Source: Frigoribacterium sp. PhB116
GTDB taxonomy: Bacteria > Actinomycetota > Actinomycetes > Actinomycetales > Microbacteriaceae
Assembly: GCF_004364285.1 (NCBI RefSeq)
Contig: NZ_SOBE01000005.1
Coordinates: 1-64,000, forward strand
Direction of reading: 5' to 3'
DNA length: 64,000 bases
Part shown: positions 38,397-48,464 of the stretch, one piece after another
Layout of the letters: each line of letters begins with the position of its first letter
Numbering within the stretch: position 1 is the first letter of the stretch
Position numbers and translations under genes: made by a program
Notes under the pieces: model-generated
Told to the model about the DNA's origin: nothing
Seen by the model: the letters and a program-made list of their open reading frames with translations, nothing else
Databases searched by the model: none

Positions 38397-38434
38397 CGAA
38401 GGAGGCGGCACCCACCTGGGTGCCGCCTCCTTCG
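38397..38434 (+). terminator. Terminator after rhomboid
   Basis: A perfect 18-bp stem joins 38397-38414 (starting CGAAGGAGGCGG) to 38417-38434 with a 2-nt centre. It is the longest perfect inverted repeat noted in the window and can act on transcripts from both convergent genes. Confidence 0.85.
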
Positions 38435-38478
38435 TCGTCGGACCGGTCCGATCTCAGCGAGCGGGGTTCTCCACCGAC

Positions 38479-38499
38479 TTATCCACAGGACTGTCCACA
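38479..38499. promoter_or_regulatory. DnaA boxes between convergent rhomboid and crgA
   Basis: TTATCCACA (38479-38487) is a perfect DnaA box; CTGTCCACA (38491-38499) in the same orientation differs by one base from TTGTCCACA. They lie where no promoter is expected, downstream of both genes. Confidence 0.65.
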
Positions 38500-38561
38500 G
38501 TGGGGATAGTTACAGCCGTGTAAGTGCGAACGCCTGTTCGAGAGGGACGACTCCCGAGTGC

Positions 38562-38825
38562 CTAGCGCCAGCGGGTGGTCATGAGGAACCCGATGAACAT
38601 GATCCCGAAGCCGATCAAGATGTTCCACGAGCCGAGCGAGCCGATGGGCAGGGCGCTCTGGCTCACGTAGAAGACGACGATCCAGGCCAGGCCGATCAGC
38701 ATGAAGCCGAACATGACCGGCTTGAACCACACCGGGTTCGGGGCGTCGGCCGCGGGGCGCGCCTCGGCGGAGCGGTCCGCGCGGGCGCGGGCGGGCTTCG
38801 AGGTGGGGTTCTTGTCTGCAGCCAT
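38562..38825 (-). CDS. crgA: Cell division protein CrgA
   Basis: An 87-residue membrane protein with a charged N terminus and two helices (about 32-53 and 63-83), ending in GFLMTTRWR. CrgA interacts with FtsZ and septal penicillin-binding proteins and coordinates septum assembly in actinobacteria. The ATG at 38825 is preceded by TAGGAT with a 7-nt gap (38833-38838), so the mRNA is probably leaderless. Confidence 0.92.
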   Translation of the reverse strand: MAADKNPTSKPARARADRSAEARPAADAPNPVWFKPVMFGFMLIGLAWIVVFYVSQSALPIGSLGSWNILIGFGIMFIGFLMTTRWR

Positions 38826-38926
38826 GGCGCACATCCTAGCGTGGCGGCCCTGACGGGCCCCTCGGCCTTGCGGGACCTCGTCCACAGGGTGCGGCGTGCA
38901 GCCCCCGACACCCCAGGCGCCGCGGT

Positions 38927-38932
38927 TAGGAT
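38927..38932 (+). promoter_or_regulatory. -10 box of srtE (leaderless)
   Basis: TAGGAT ends 7 nt before the sortase ATG at 38940; there is no Shine-Dalgarno sequence in between. Confidence 0.6.
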
Positions 38933-38939
38933 CGACCCC

Positions 38940-39713
38940 ATGACCGTCGACGCGCGCATCGCCCCCGCCGACGGCCGTCGTCCCCGGCGACGGCGCCGCC
39001 CCGTGTCGTTCGTCGGCGTGCTCGGCGAGCTCCTCATCACCGCCGGCGTCCTGGTGCTGCTCTTCATCGCGTGGCAGCAGTGGTTCAACGACCTGGTCGT
39101 GGCGGGCGAGCACCGGGACCAGGCCTCGCAGCTGTCGCAGCAGCTCGAGCGCCAGGCGCAGGAGGCGCCTCCCGCCACCGCGGACGAGGCCGGCGACCCC
39201 CCGGTCACCGCCGCCCCCGCCGAGGCGGAGACCTTCGCGAACCTCTACGTGCCGCGTTTCGGCGCCGACTACGCCGTGCCGATCGCGGGCGGCACGAGCA
39301 CGGTCCGCACCCTGAACAAGATCGGCATCGGGCACTACGACGACACGCAGATGCCCGGCGAGGTCGGCAACTTCGGGATCGCCGCGCACCGGACGACCTA
39401 CGGCGCCCCGTTCAACAAGGTCGCCGACCTGCGACCGGGCGACGAGCTCTACGTCCAGACGGCCGACGGCTGGTACACCTACACCTTCCGCAACCTCCAG
39501 TACGTGCAGGCGACCCAGGTCTCGGTGCTCCAGCCCGTGCCCGACGCACCTGACGTCTCCGCCGCCTCCGGGGAGCGCCTCATCACCCTCACCAGCTGCA
39601 ACCCCATGTTCACCGCCCAGGAGCGCATCGTCGCCTACGGCGTCTTCGACTCGTGGCAGCCGCTCTCGGACGGCCCGCCCGCCGCCCTGGCCGCGGCCGG
39701 GATCGGGGGCTGA
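38940..39713 (+). CDS. srtE: Class E sortase
   Basis: A 257-residue transpeptidase that joins cell-wall sorting-signal proteins to peptidoglycan. It has an Arg-rich N terminus, one membrane helix (about 22-45), an Ala/Glu-rich stalk, and the catalytic domain with His in GIAAHRTTYGAPF, Cys in LITLTSCNPMF and Arg in QERIVAYGVF. Class E enzymes usually recognise LAxTG-type motifs; no such substrate is seen in the window. It diverges from crgA and precedes a tiny membrane protein and trpG. Confidence 0.92.
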   Translation: MTVDARIAPADGRRPRRRRRPVSFVGVLGELLITAGVLVLLFIAWQQWFNDLVVAGEHRDQASQLSQQLERQAQEAPPATADEAGDPPVTAAPAEAETFANLYVPRFGADYAVPIAGGTSTVRTLNKIGIGHYDDTQMPGEVGNFGIAAHRTTYGAPFNKVADLRPGDELYVQTADGWYTYTFRNLQYVQATQVSVLQPVPDAPDVSAASGERLITLTSCNPMFTAQERIVAYGVFDSWQPLSDGPPAALAAAGIGG

Positions 39714-39715
39714 CC

Positions 39716-39877
39716 GTGTACGGCGCCCTCTGGCGCGTGCTCCCGGGCCCCTGGTGGCTGCGACTCCTGTTGCTGCTCGTGCTCCTCGCCGCCGTCCTGT
39801 TCGTCCTGGTCGAGTGGGTCTTCCCGCTCGTGAACGAGCTCGTCCCCGCCCCCGACGTCACCGTGGAGGAACAATGA
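39716..39877 (+). CDS. Small single-helix membrane protein
   Basis: A 53-residue protein starting at GTG 39716, 2 bp after the sortase stop, with one very hydrophobic helix (about 14-38, RLLLLLVLLAAVLFVLVEWVF). It overlaps the trpG start by 4 bp (ATGA). Tight coupling to both neighbours and the clean helix suggest a real gene, perhaps assisting the sortase. No function is known to me. Confidence 0.65.
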   Translation: MYGALWRVLPGPWWLRLLLLLVLLAAVLFVLVEWVFPLVNELVPAPDVTVEEQ

Positions 39878-40512
39878 CGCGCATCCTGGTCGTCGACAAC
39901 TACGACAGCTTCGTCTACACGCTGAACGGCTACCTGCAGCAGCTCGGGGCCGAGACCGACGTCGTGCGCAACGACGCCTTCGGCCGCGACGAGATCGCCG
40001 GTCGCATCGCCGAGTACGACGCCGTCCTGCTCTCGCCCGGCCCGGGCACCCCGGCGGCGGCGGGCGTCTCGGTCGACGTCGTGCACGCCGCCCTCGCCGT
40101 CGACAAGCCGCTGCTCGGCGTCTGCCTCGGCCACCAGGCCATCGCCGAGGCACTCGGCGCCACCGTGACGCACGCGGAGGAGCTGATGCACGGCAAGACG
40201 TCGCGGGTCGAGCACGACGACAGCGCCTTCTACGCCGACGTGCCGCAGCCCTTCACGGCCACTCGCTACCACTCGCTGGCCGTCGTCGACGAGACGGTGC
40301 CGGGCGACCTCGAGGTCACGTCCCGCACCTCCGGCGGGGTGATCATGGGCCTGCAGCACCGTTCCGCGCCGCTCTACGGCGTGCAGTTCCACCCGGAGTC
40401 GGTGCTCACCCAGGGCGGCTACCAGATGATCGGCAACTGGCTCGGCGTCGCCGGCCTGCCGGAGGCGGCGGTCACCGCGCGCTCGCTGAGCCCGCTGGTC
40501 GACCTGAGCTGA
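39874..40512 (+). CDS. trpG: Glutamine amidotransferase of anthranilate or aminodeoxychorismate synthase
   Basis: A 212-residue class I amidotransferase supplying ammonia from glutamine. It has the start RILVVDNYDSFVYTLNGYLQ, the nucleophile in GVCLGHQAIAEALG and the His/Glu pair in GVQFHPESVLT. TrpG and PabA cannot be told apart by sequence alone and the chain may serve both pathways. Mycobacteria have the equivalent gene in the same place, before pknB. GGAGGA precedes the ATG. Confidence 0.9.
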   Translation: MTRILVVDNYDSFVYTLNGYLQQLGAETDVVRNDAFGRDEIAGRIAEYDAVLLSPGPGTPAAAGVSVDVVHAALAVDKPLLGVCLGHQAIAEALGATVTHAEELMHGKTSRVEHDDSAFYADVPQPFTATRYHSLAVVDETVPGDLEVTSRTSGGVIMGLQHRSAPLYGVQFHPESVLTQGGYQMIGNWLGVAGLPEAAVTARSLSPLVDLS

Positions 40513-40568
40513 CGTCGGCCCCCTCGGCCGCGTCGGCGTCGGGGCCCGTGGGCGTCAGCAGCCGCGGG

Positions 40569-42278
40569 TCAGCCTGCGCTGCACACGCCGAGCGTGATCT
40601 CGGAACCCTGGGGCTGGTCTCCCGGCGGGAGGGACTGGTTGGACACGCTGCCACCGGAGCAGCCGGGGTCGACGTACGACTTGACCGTCAGGCCGAGCTG
40701 GTCGCCGAGGACCGCGACGGCCTGCTCGAACGACTGGCGGGTCACGTCGGGCACGTTCACCTTGCCGTTGCTGACGACGAGGTCGACCGTGCTGCCGACG
40801 TCGACCTGGGTGCCAGCCGCCGGCGTCGACTCGAGCACGCCGTTCTCGGGGACGTCGGGCGAGTAGTCGGAGACCTGCTGCCCCTGGACGAGCCCGGCCG
40901 CGGTGATCGCGGCCCAGGCTGCGTCGAGCTGTTGGCCGTCGACGCCGGGCATCGCGACCTGGACGGGCCCCGAGGACACGGTGACGGCCACGGCGGAGTT
41001 CTTGAGCACGGCCGTGCCGGCCTCCGGGTCGGTGGAGATGACGAGGCCCTCGTCGACGGTGTCGCTCGCGGCGTCGGTGCGCGTCACCGTGAGGTCGAGG
41101 TCGCCCAGCTGGGCGGCGACGTCGTCGTAGGTGCTGCCGGCGACGACGGGGATGGTCGAGGTCTGGGCGTTGTCGATCTGGGGCGGCTGGAGGTTCACCA
41201 CCCAGAACACAACGGCCACGATCACGATGCCGACGAGCACGATGCCCGCCCAGATCCAGGCGACCGGGGGTCGGGTCTGCGTCCGTTGCGGTCGGTCGTT
41301 GTCGTCGGAGGAGAGTTCCTTGAGCGCGGCCTCGCTGCCGACCCGGCTGTGCGGGTCGACGCCGAAGAGCGTCGAGCCGGCCTCGGGCGTGGCCCGGCGT
41401 CGCTCGGGCGCACGACCCTCGCCGGCAGCGTGGACGTCGGCCCGGAAGTCGGCGGCCGTCTGGAAGCGCTCGAAGCGGTCCTTCGCGAGGGCACGGAGCA
41501 CCACGGCGTCCAGGGCCGGGGAGACCGCGGGCGCCACCGTGCTCGGGGGCACGGGCGCTTCGCTGACGTGCTGGTAGGCGACCGCCACGGGGGAGTCGCC
41601 CCGGAACGGCGCGCGGCCGGTGAGGAGCTCGAAGAGCAGGACGCCGGTCGAGTACAGGTCGGAGCGGGCGTCGACCGTCTCGCCCCGTGCCTGCTCGGGG
41701 CTGAAGTACTGGGCCGTGCCGAGGATGGTCGTCGTCTGCGCGACGGTCGCGGAGGAGTCGGAGATGGCTCGGGCGATGCCGAAGTCCATGACCTTGACCT
41801 GGCCGGAGTGCGTGATCATGACGTTGCCGGGCTTGATGTCGCGGTGCACGACGCCCGCCCGGTGCGAGTACTCGAGGGCGGTCAGGATGCCCTCGGTGAT
41901 GCGGACGGCCTCAGTCGGGTCCATCGGGCCCTCGCGGACGACGTCCTTGAGGAGCCGCCCCTCGACGTACTCCATGACGATGAAGGGGACCTGCACCTCG
42001 TGGCCGCTGCGGTCCCGCGTCGACTCCTCGCCGGCGTCGAAGACGCGGACGATGGTGGGGTGCGCCATGCGGGCCGCGGCCTGCGCCTCCTGGCGGAAGC
42101 GGGTGCGGAACGCGGGGTCGGTGGCGAGCGACGGCTTCATCAGCTTGATCGCCACACGGCGGCCGAGCCGCGCGTCGGTCCCGACGTGGACGTCGGCCAT
42201 CCCGCCCCGGCCGATCAGCTCGCCGATCTGGTACCGGTTGGCGAGGAGGTGGATGCCCTCTCTCACGCCTTCAGCCAC
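40569..42278 (-). CDS. pknB: PASTA-domain serine/threonine kinase PknB
   Basis: A 569-residue receptor kinase. The cytoplasmic kinase (about 13-275) has the Gly-rich loop [30 protein letters not shown] and DFGIARA; one membrane helix (about 335-357) and three extracellular PASTA repeats follow, the last with a Cys pair. PASTA domains bind muropeptides or lipid II, linking wall state to growth. The GTG at 42278, preceded by GAGGGGAGA, was chosen over an upstream ATG at 42332. It is the last gene of the kinase operon. Confidence 0.95.
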   Translation of the reverse strand: MAEGVREGIHLLANRYQIGELIGRGGMADVHVGTDARLGRRVAIKLMKPSLATDPAFRTRFRQEAQAAARMAHPTIVRVFDAGEESTRDRSGHEVQVPFIVMEYVEGRLLKDVVREGPMDPTEAVRITEGILTALEYSHRAGVVHRDIKPGNVMITHSGQVKVMDFGIARAISDSSATVAQTTTILGTAQYFSPEQARGETVDARSDLYSTGVLLFELLTGRAPFRGDSPVAVAYQHVSEAPVPPSTVAPAVSPALDAVVLRALAKDRFERFQTAADFRADVHAAGEGRAPERRRATPEAGSTLFGVDPHSRVGSEAALKELSSDDNDRPQRTQTRPPVAWIWAGIVLVGIVIVAVVFWVVNLQPPQIDNAQTSTIPVVAGSTYDDVAAQLGDLDLTVTRTDAASDTVDEGLVISTDPEAGTAVLKNSAVAVTVSSGPVQVAMPGVDGQQLDAAWAAITAAGLVQGQQVSDYSPDVPENGVLESTPAAGTQVDVGSTVDLVVSNGKVNVPDVTRQSFEQAVAVLGDQLGLTVKSYVDPGCSGGSVSNQSLPPGDQPQGSEITLGVCSAG

Positions 42279-42482
42279 GCGCCAGTCTCCCCTCTGGGAC
42301 CCCGCTGCCTGCGCGACCCTTCCGAACCGCACCCAGTGTATCCGGGCCTCGACCCCCGGACGGGGCCGCCGCCTACGCCAGAGGGATGATTGTCAGCGCT
42401 TCGTGACACCCCGGGACGCGACGGAGGCCGCGACCGTCCGGGACGGTCGCGACCTCCGGGGCCGGGACGACGGACCCTCGCG

Positions 42483-44267
42483 CTACCCGTCCTCGCCGTT
42501 GCTGGGGCTCGGGCTGGGGCTCATGGCGGGAGCCGTCACGGTGACCGTGACGCCGGCCGACGGAGCCGAGCTCAGTTGGCCGCACACCGCGACGTACTGG
42601 ACGGTCATGTTGCCGGGCGTCGCCGACTTCACGGACACGCTCGTGACGTTCGTGCCGAGCTGTCCGCTGGTCTGACCGGCGGTGTCCGTGCCGCCCGTGA
42701 CCGAGTACGTGTACCCGGTCAGCGTGTAGCCCACGGGGCAGTTGCCGTACGCCTGCCACGAGATGGTGACCTGCTCCTGGCCGTCGCCGCTGACCTGGGG
42801 CGCGGAGGCGGTCGGCGCCGTGGGCTGCGGGGGCGTCGGCGCGGCACGGTAGATGTACATCGTCACCGAGGCGCCGATGGGCACGTTGCCGCTGCGGTCG
42901 AGGCCCGCGACGGTGCCGACCGCGGCCTCGTCGGGCGCCTGCGTGGTCGCGTCGACCGAGAGGACGTCGAGGCCCAGGTCGGCGAGTCGGCTGCGGGCGT
43001 CGTCCTCGGCGAGGCCGACGTAGGCGCTCTCGTCGACGGCGACCGTCGTCGGGCTCGGCTCCGGCTCCGGCGTCGTGGTCGACGGGGACGGCGCGGGGGC
43101 CGAAGACGACGGGGTGGTCGGGGCCGGCGCCGGGTCGTCCGAGTTCACCGCGAACGCGACGAGGGCAGCGACACCGACCAGGACGATGACGCCCAGCACG
43201 ATGAGGGGCCAGAACCACGGGCTGCGCGGCTTCTTCTCGTCGTCCAGCTCGTCGCCCTCGCCGCGCTGGGCCTCGGGGTCGGCGGAGCCGGGCGTCCAGG
43301 CGGCGGCGCCCGGCTGCTGGCGCGTGCTGCCGGTGGGGTCGTAGAGCTGGGTGGTGGCGTCCTGGGCGCTGAAGGCCTGGGTCGCGGCGTCGCCCGCCCC
43401 GGCGGCGGCCATGCCGATCATCGGGACCGCCACGGTGGCGGCGGCCACGTCGCCTCGACGCAGGGCCCGGGCAGCCTGGGCGAGCGCCGAGGCGCTGGCG
43501 GGGCGGTCGGCCGGCTTCTTGGCGATGCAGGAGAGCACCAGGCGACGCACGGGCTCGGACACCGTCGAGGGCAGGTCCGGCGGCTGCTCGTTGATCTGCG
43601 CCATCGCGATGGCGACCTGCGACTCGCCCGTGAACGGACGCCGGCCGGCCAGCGCCTCGTACGCCACGATGCCGAGCGAGTAGATGTCGGTGCTCGGCGA
43701 CGCGGGGTGCCCGCTCGCCTGCTCGGGCGACAGGTACTGCACCGTGCCCATGACCTGGCCGGTGGCGGTGAGCGGCACCTGGTCGGCGATGCGGGCGATG
43801 CCGAAGTCGGTGATCTTGACGCGGCCGTCGGGCGTCACGAGCAGGTTGCCCGGCTTGATGTCGCGGTGCACGAGGCCCGCGGCGTGGGCCGCCTGCAGGG
43901 CGGAGGCGGTCTGCGCGACGATGTCGAGCACCTTGTCGGTGGGCAGCACCCGGTCGCGCTCGAGCACGGTCGACATGGCCTCGCCGGGGACGAGCTCCAT
44001 CACGAGGTAGGCGCTGCCCTCCTCCTCGCCGTAGTCGAAGACGTTCGCGATGCCCTCGTGGTTGACGAGGGCGGCGTGCCGCGCCTCGGCGCGGAAGCGC
44101 TCGAGGAACCCGGGGTCGCCGAGGTACTCGTCCTTGAGGATCTTGATCGCGACCGTGCGGCCGATGACCAGGTCCGTGGCTTCCCAGACCTCGCCCATGC
44201 CGCCGATGGCGACGCGGGTCGACAACTGGTATCGCCCACCGAAGGTGATTCCGCCGGAAGGTCTCAT
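42483..44267 (-). CDS. pknA: Serine/threonine kinase PknA-like with PASTA and C-terminal beta-sandwich domain
   Basis: A 594-residue kinase. The kinase domain (about 12-275) has [28 protein letters not shown] and DFGIARI. A long linker, a membrane helix (about 355-380), a Pro/Ser/Thr-rich stalk, one PASTA repeat (about 415-480) and a final region of about 90 residues resembling a fibronectin III or Ig-like fold ([23 protein letters not shown]) with two cysteines follow. Mycobacterial PknA lacks such an ectodomain. The ATG overlaps the pbpA stop (ATGA). A 204-bp gap separates it from pknB. Confidence 0.92.
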   Translation of the reverse strand: MRPSGGITFGGRYQLSTRVAIGGMGEVWEATDLVIGRTVAIKILKDEYLGDPGFLERFRAEARHAALVNHEGIANVFDYGEEEGSAYLVMELVPGEAMSTVLERDRVLPTDKVLDIVAQTASALQAAHAAGLVHRDIKPGNLLVTPDGRVKITDFGIARIADQVPLTATGQVMGTVQYLSPEQASGHPASPSTDIYSLGIVAYEALAGRRPFTGESQVAIAMAQINEQPPDLPSTVSEPVRRLVLSCIAKKPADRPASASALAQAARALRRGDVAAATVAVPMIGMAAAGAGDAATQAFSAQDATTQLYDPTGSTRQQPGAAAWTPGSADPEAQRGEGDELDDEKKPRSPWFWPLIVLGVIVLVGVAALVAFAVNSDDPAPAPTTPSSSAPAPSPSTTTPEPEPSPTTVAVDESAYVGLAEDDARSRLADLGLDVLSVDATTQAPDEAAVGTVAGLDRSGNVPIGASVTMYIYRAAPTPPQPTAPTASAPQVSGDGQEQVTISWQAYGNCPVGYTLTGYTYSVTGGTDTAGQTSGQLGTNVTSVSVKSATPGNMTVQYVAVCGQLSSAPSAGVTVTVTAPAMSPSPSPSNGEDG

Positions 44268-45736
44268 TTGTTCAGCACCGCCTCTAGTACTTTCTTCGCG
44301 ATTGGTGACGCGACACTGTTCCCGAACGCGGACTGTCCGAGTCCGCCGCCGTTCTCGACGACAACCGAGATGGCCACTTCTGGGTCCGCCGCCGGCGCGA
44401 AGCCGGTGAACCACAACGTGTAGGGGTCGCCCGGGCCGTTCTCGGCCGTTCCCGTCTTGCCCGCGACGTCGACACCAGCGATTCTCGCACCGCTGGCGGC
44501 GCCGTCCGCGACGTCCTGCACCATCATGTCGGTCATCGTCTGAGCCGTCGCCGTGCTGACCGGCTTCCCGTACTCGCTGGGCGAGAAGTCCTCCACAGGG
44601 CTGAGGTCCGGGTTCAGGACGCTCTCGATCAGCGTCGGGTCCATGAGCGTGCCGCCGTTGGCGATCGCCGACGAGACCATGGCCATCTGAAGGGGGGTGA
44701 CCCGGTCCGAGCCCTGGCCGAACGACTGCAGCATGAGGGTGGCGTCGTCGATCGGCTCTCCGTCGCGCTCGATCGGGAAGCGGCTCGGCGTGACGGCCTG
44801 GGGGATGTCGATCGAGTCGTCGCCGAAGCCGAACGCCGCGGCCTGGTCGGCCATGGCGTCGGCGCCGAGCGCCTGCCCGAGCTGGGCCATGGGGATGTTG
44901 CACGACAGGCGGAGGGCGGTGGCGATGGTGGCCGTCTCGCCGCCTCCGCAGCTGCCGCCCTCGGCGTTGTTGATGCTGAAGGTGGAGCCGGGCAGCTGCA
45001 GGGTCGCCGGGTTCGGGAACTCGCTGTCGGGGGTGTAGTTGCCGCTCTCGAGGGCCGCGGCGACCGTGATCAGCTTGAACGTGGAGCCCGGGGCGTAGAG
45101 GTCGCCCTGGATCGCCCTGTTCTGCAGCGGGTCGGACGGGTCGGCGACGAGGGCGTCGTACGAGCTCTTGACCGCGGCGGGGTCGTGCGACGCCAACGGG
45201 TTCGGGTCGTAGCTCTGCTTCGACACCATGGCGAGGATCTTGCCCGTCGCCGGGTCCATCGCGACGACCGAGCCCGAGTTGTCGCCGAGGGCGTCGTACG
45301 CCGCCTGCTGCACCGCGGGGTCGAGCGTGAGGTTCACCGTGGCGCCCTCCGGGTCCTGGCCGGTGAGCAGGGAGTTGATCTGGTCGAAGAACTGCGAGTT
45401 GGCGTTGCCCGTCAGCTGCTGGTTCATGGCGTCCTCGACGCCGCGCGAGCCCTGGCCGAGCGTGTAGTAGCCCGTCACGGGGGCGTAGAGCTCGGGCTGC
45501 GGGTAGGTCCGCTGGAACTCGTAGACGTCGTCGACGGGCACCGACTGCGCCACGGGCTGGCCGCCCACGAGGATCGGGCCGCGCTGGGCCGAGTAGCTCG
45601 CGAGCAGGGACCGGTAGTTGCGCCCGTCGGCGCGCAGCGTGTCGGCCTGGATCGTCGTGATGTACGAGCTCGAGATGAAGAGCGCCACGAACATGGCGAG
45701 CACCACGAAGCTCACGCGCTTGAGTTCTTTGTTCAT
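44264..45736 (-). CDS. pbpA: Penicillin-binding protein PbpA (class B transpeptidase)
   Basis: A 490-residue class B PBP: a short cytoplasmic tail, one membrane anchor (about 8-30), a dimerisation region, and the transpeptidase with SxxK in [11 protein letters not shown], SxN in [11 protein letters not shown] and KTG in [10 protein letters not shown]. It cross-links peptidoglycan together with the SEDS protein encoded upstream. It overlaps rodA by 1 bp and pknA by 4 bp. Confidence 0.95.
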   Translation of the reverse strand: MNKELKRVSFVVLAMFVALFISSSYITTIQADTLRADGRNYRSLLASYSAQRGPILVGGQPVAQSVPVDDVYEFQRTYPQPELYAPVTGYYTLGQGSRGVEDAMNQQLTGNANSQFFDQINSLLTGQDPEGATVNLTLDPAVQQAAYDALGDNSGSVVAMDPATGKILAMVSKQSYDPNPLASHDPAAVKSSYDALVADPSDPLQNRAIQGDLYAPGSTFKLITVAAALESGNYTPDSEFPNPATLQLPGSTFSINNAEGGSCGGGETATIATALRLSCNIPMAQLGQALGADAMADQAAAFGFGDDSIDIPQAVTPSRFPIERDGEPIDDATLMLQSFGQGSDRVTPLQMAMVSSAIANGGTLMDPTLIESVLNPDLSPVEDFSPSEYGKPVSTATAQTMTDMMVQDVADGAASGARIAGVDVAGKTGTAENGPGDPYTLWFTGFAPAADPEVAISVVVENGGGLGQSAFGNSVASPIAKKVLEAVLNK

Positions 45737-47229
45737 CAGCCGATCACCAGCCTCGGTTGGTCGCGGACGGAGTCGGACAGCCGCAGCAGGAGCGCCACGA
45801 TGATCCAGTTCGCCACGAGGGAGGAGCCGCCCGCGGCCATGAAGGGGGCCGTCAGCCCGGTCAGGGGGATCACCCGGGTGACGCCGCCCATGACGACGAA
45901 CACCTGCAGGGCGATGACGAAGGCGATGCCGACGCCGAGCATCCGCCCGAAGTCGTCCTGGCCGACGAAGCCGATGCGGAAGCCACGGGAGACGAGCAGC
46001 AGGTAGAGCGCCAGGATCGCGAAGATCCCGGCCAGGCCGAGTTCCTCGCCGAGCGAGGCGAAGATGTAGTCGCTCTCGGCGAGGGGCGTCGTCTGCGGAC
46101 GGCCCTGGCCGAGCCCGGTGCCGACGAGGCCGCCGTTCGCGAAGCCGAACAGGCCCGTCACGAGCTGGAACGAGCCGCCGTCGGCCGTGTACTCGGCAGG
46201 GTCGAACGGGTTGAGCCAGGCCCGGAAGCGCCCCTGGACGTACCCGAGGAACGTGCTGGCGACGATGGCGCCCCCGAGGAACATCGTGAGGCCCAGCACG
46301 ATCCAGCTGCCGCGGCCCGTGCCGATGTAGATCATGACCAGGAACAGGCCGAAGTACAGCAGCGAGGTGCCGAGGTCACGCTGGAAGATCAGCACGCCCA
46401 TGGCGACGACCCAGACGATGAGGATCGGCCCGAGGTCGCGGGCACGCGGGAACCGCATGCCGAGGATCTTGGGCCCCATCAGCGAGAGGTTGTCGCGGGC
46501 GGTCACCAGGTACCCCGCGAAGAAGATCGCGAGCGTGATCTTCGCGATCTCGCCCGGCTGGAACGAGAACGGGCCGATGTCGATCCAGACGCGCGCGTTC
46601 AGCCCCTCACGGCCGAGGCCGGGGACCAGGGGCAGCAGGAGCAGCGCGATGGACACGGCCATCGCGATGTAGCGGTACCGCGAGAGCACCCGGTAGTTGC
46701 GCACCACGATCAGCGCGACGAGCGCGATCGTCATCGCCATGACCGTCCACGCGATCTGCTTGATGCCGAAGGCGGCCCAGCCCTCGCGCCCGTAGGCGAG
46801 GTCGATGCGGTAGATCATCGAGATGCCGATGCCGTTGAGCGTCAGCGCGATCGGCAGGAGGAACGGGTCGGCCTCGCGGGCGACGACCCGGAGCACGAGG
46901 TGGAAGATCAGCCCGAGGCCGAGCACGGCGGAGCCGGCCACCAGCACGGAGGCGTCGATCGCCCCGGTCGCGCCGAGCTGAACGAGGACGATGGCCCCGG
47001 CGCAGATGCCGGCCGCGACGATCAGCAGCAGCAGCTCGAGGTTCCGCAGCTTCGCGGGCTGGCGCAGCCGCAGCGTGATCGCCTGCGTCAGGTTCTGGGC
47101 CTGCCCGGGGTCACGAGGCGAGGCGCCGGAGGAGCGGGCGGGTCCACGGGACGCCCCCGCGCCTCCTGCGGGACGGCCGATCAGCTCGGTGGAGGCCTCG
47201 TCGGACCGCTGGTCATCGAGCGACGGCAT
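45736..47229 (-). CDS. rodA: SEDS glycosyltransferase RodA/FtsW family
   Basis: A 497-residue membrane protein with about 10-12 helices that polymerises lipid II into glycan strands. [41 protein letters not shown] and the ending helices ([24 protein letters not shown]) match the SEDS family. An N-terminal extension of about 60 residues is rich in Ala, Gly and Arg. It overlaps pstP by 17 bp. Pairing with PbpA suggests an elongation role. Confidence 0.94.
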   Translation of the reverse strand: MPSLDDQRSDEASTELIGRPAGGAGASRGPARSSGASPRDPGQAQNLTQAITLRLRQPAKLRNLELLLLIVAAGICAGAIVLVQLGATGAIDASVLVAGSAVLGLGLIFHLVLRVVAREADPFLLPIALTLNGIGISMIYRIDLAYGREGWAAFGIKQIAWTVMAMTIALVALIVVRNYRVLSRYRYIAMAVSIALLLLPLVPGLGREGLNARVWIDIGPFSFQPGEIAKITLAIFFAGYLVTARDNLSLMGPKILGMRFPRARDLGPILIVWVVAMGVLIFQRDLGTSLLYFGLFLVMIYIGTGRGSWIVLGLTMFLGGAIVASTFLGYVQGRFRAWLNPFDPAEYTADGGSFQLVTGLFGFANGGLVGTGLGQGRPQTTPLAESDYIFASLGEELGLAGIFAILALYLLLVSRGFRIGFVGQDDFGRMLGVGIAFVIALQVFVVMGGVTRVIPLTGLTAPFMAAGGSSLVANWIIVALLLRLSDSVRDQPRLVIG

Positions 47230-48457
47230 CGGCCAGCCTCTCGACGATGGCGCGGGCGTCGCCCAGCGAGTCCGCGTTGATCGTGTCCTCGACGGTCTGC
47301 TGCGTGTAGTTCGGCAGGTCGTCCACCCGGACGTCGGTGACCTCGTGCACCTCGCTCAGCGTGATCGGCCCGAGCGTCTGCTGGACGCCCTTGTAGATCA
47401 CGACCGTGCCGTTCCGCTCGCCGACGTAGTAGTGGTCCTGCGTCCACTGGTAGGCGAGGAACAGGCCGGCGACGAGGGCGCCGACGGCGACGACCAGCGC
47501 CACCAGCCAGGTGACGCGGCGACGGCGACGCCGACGTCTGTCTTCTGCGATGAGCTCGGCGAGGTACTCGTCGGACTCGGGCTCGAAGTGGCTGTCCTCC
47601 GGGGTCGAGGCGACCTTGAGGGGGTGCAGCAGGATCGTCGGCAGGCGCAGCGACTTTCGACCGGCCTCGCCCTCGAACGTCAGCGGAGCCGAGGCCGAGC
47701 CGACCGTGACCGGGGGCTCGACGGACGAGTCGCCGGTGTCGTCGACGTCGACGACCACGACCGTCACGTTGTCGGGGGCGCCGTGGTCGAGGGTCTCCTT
47801 GACGAGGCGGCGCGTGGTCTGGTCGGCGTCGAGGCCGGCGGCGAGGGCCTTCTTGATGCGGTCCTCGGCGAGGTAGCTGCTCAGTCCGTCGGAGCAGATC
47901 AGCCAGCGGTCGCCCGGCTGGGTGCCGATGATGGCCGTGTCGATCTCGGGGGCCGCGTCGACGTCGCCGAGGACGCGCATCAGGACGCTCCTGCGGGGGT
48001 GGACCGCCGCCTCCTCGGCCGTGATCCGGCCGCTGTCGACGAGCCGCTGGACGAAGGTGTGGTCGGCGGTGATCTGGCTCAGCTCGCCGTCGCGCCACAG
48101 GTAGATGCGGGAGTCGCCGATGTGGGCGATCGTCATGCTGTCGCCGACGCGGAGCAGCGCGCTCACGGTCGTGCCCATGCCGGTGAGCTCCTGGTGCTCG
48201 AAGACCGTCTCGGCGAGCAGCTGGTTGGCGGCGATCAGGGACGACTGCAGCGCGAACTCCGCGTCGCCCGGAGACGTGTACTGCTTGTCGGTCTCGCGGA
48301 TGCGGCGGATGGCGATGGCCGAGGCGACGTCGCCGCCGGCGTGGCCGCCCATGCCGTCCGCGACCACGAACAGCTGCTGACCGGCGTAGCCGCTGTCCTG
48401 GTTGTTGGACCGGATCTTGCCCACGTTGGACAGGGCGGCACTCTTGGGCGTCGTCAT
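47213..48457 (-). CDS. pstP: PP2C-type protein phosphatase PstP
   Basis: A 414-residue phosphatase that reverses PknA and PknB phosphorylation. The catalytic domain (about 1-240) has the metal ligands in NQDSGYAG, VADGMGGHAGGD and CSDGLSSYL, and GAPDNVTVVVVDV near its end. A juxtamembrane stretch with RRRRRR, one helix (about 300-322) and an extracellular tail follow. It starts 7 bp after fhaB. Confidence 0.95.
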   Translation of the reverse strand: MTTPKSAALSNVGKIRSNNQDSGYAGQQLFVVADGMGGHAGGDVASAIAIRRIRETDKQYTSPGDAEFALQSSLIAANQLLAETVFEHQELTGMGTTVSALLRVGDSMTIAHIGDSRIYLWRDGELSQITADHTFVQRLVDSGRITAEEAAVHPRRSVLMRVLGDVDAAPEIDTAIIGTQPGDRWLICSDGLSSYLAEDRIKKALAAGLDADQTTRRLVKETLDHGAPDNVTVVVVDVDDTGDSSVEPPVTVGSASAPLTFEGEAGRKSLRLPTILLHPLKVASTPEDSHFEPESDEYLAELIAEDRRRRRRRRVTWLVALVVAVGALVAGLFLAYQWTQDHYYVGERNGTVVIYKGVQQTLGPITLSEVHEVTDVRVDDLPNYTQQTVEDTINADSLGDARAIVERLADAVAR

Positions 48458-48464
48458 CGGGCGG

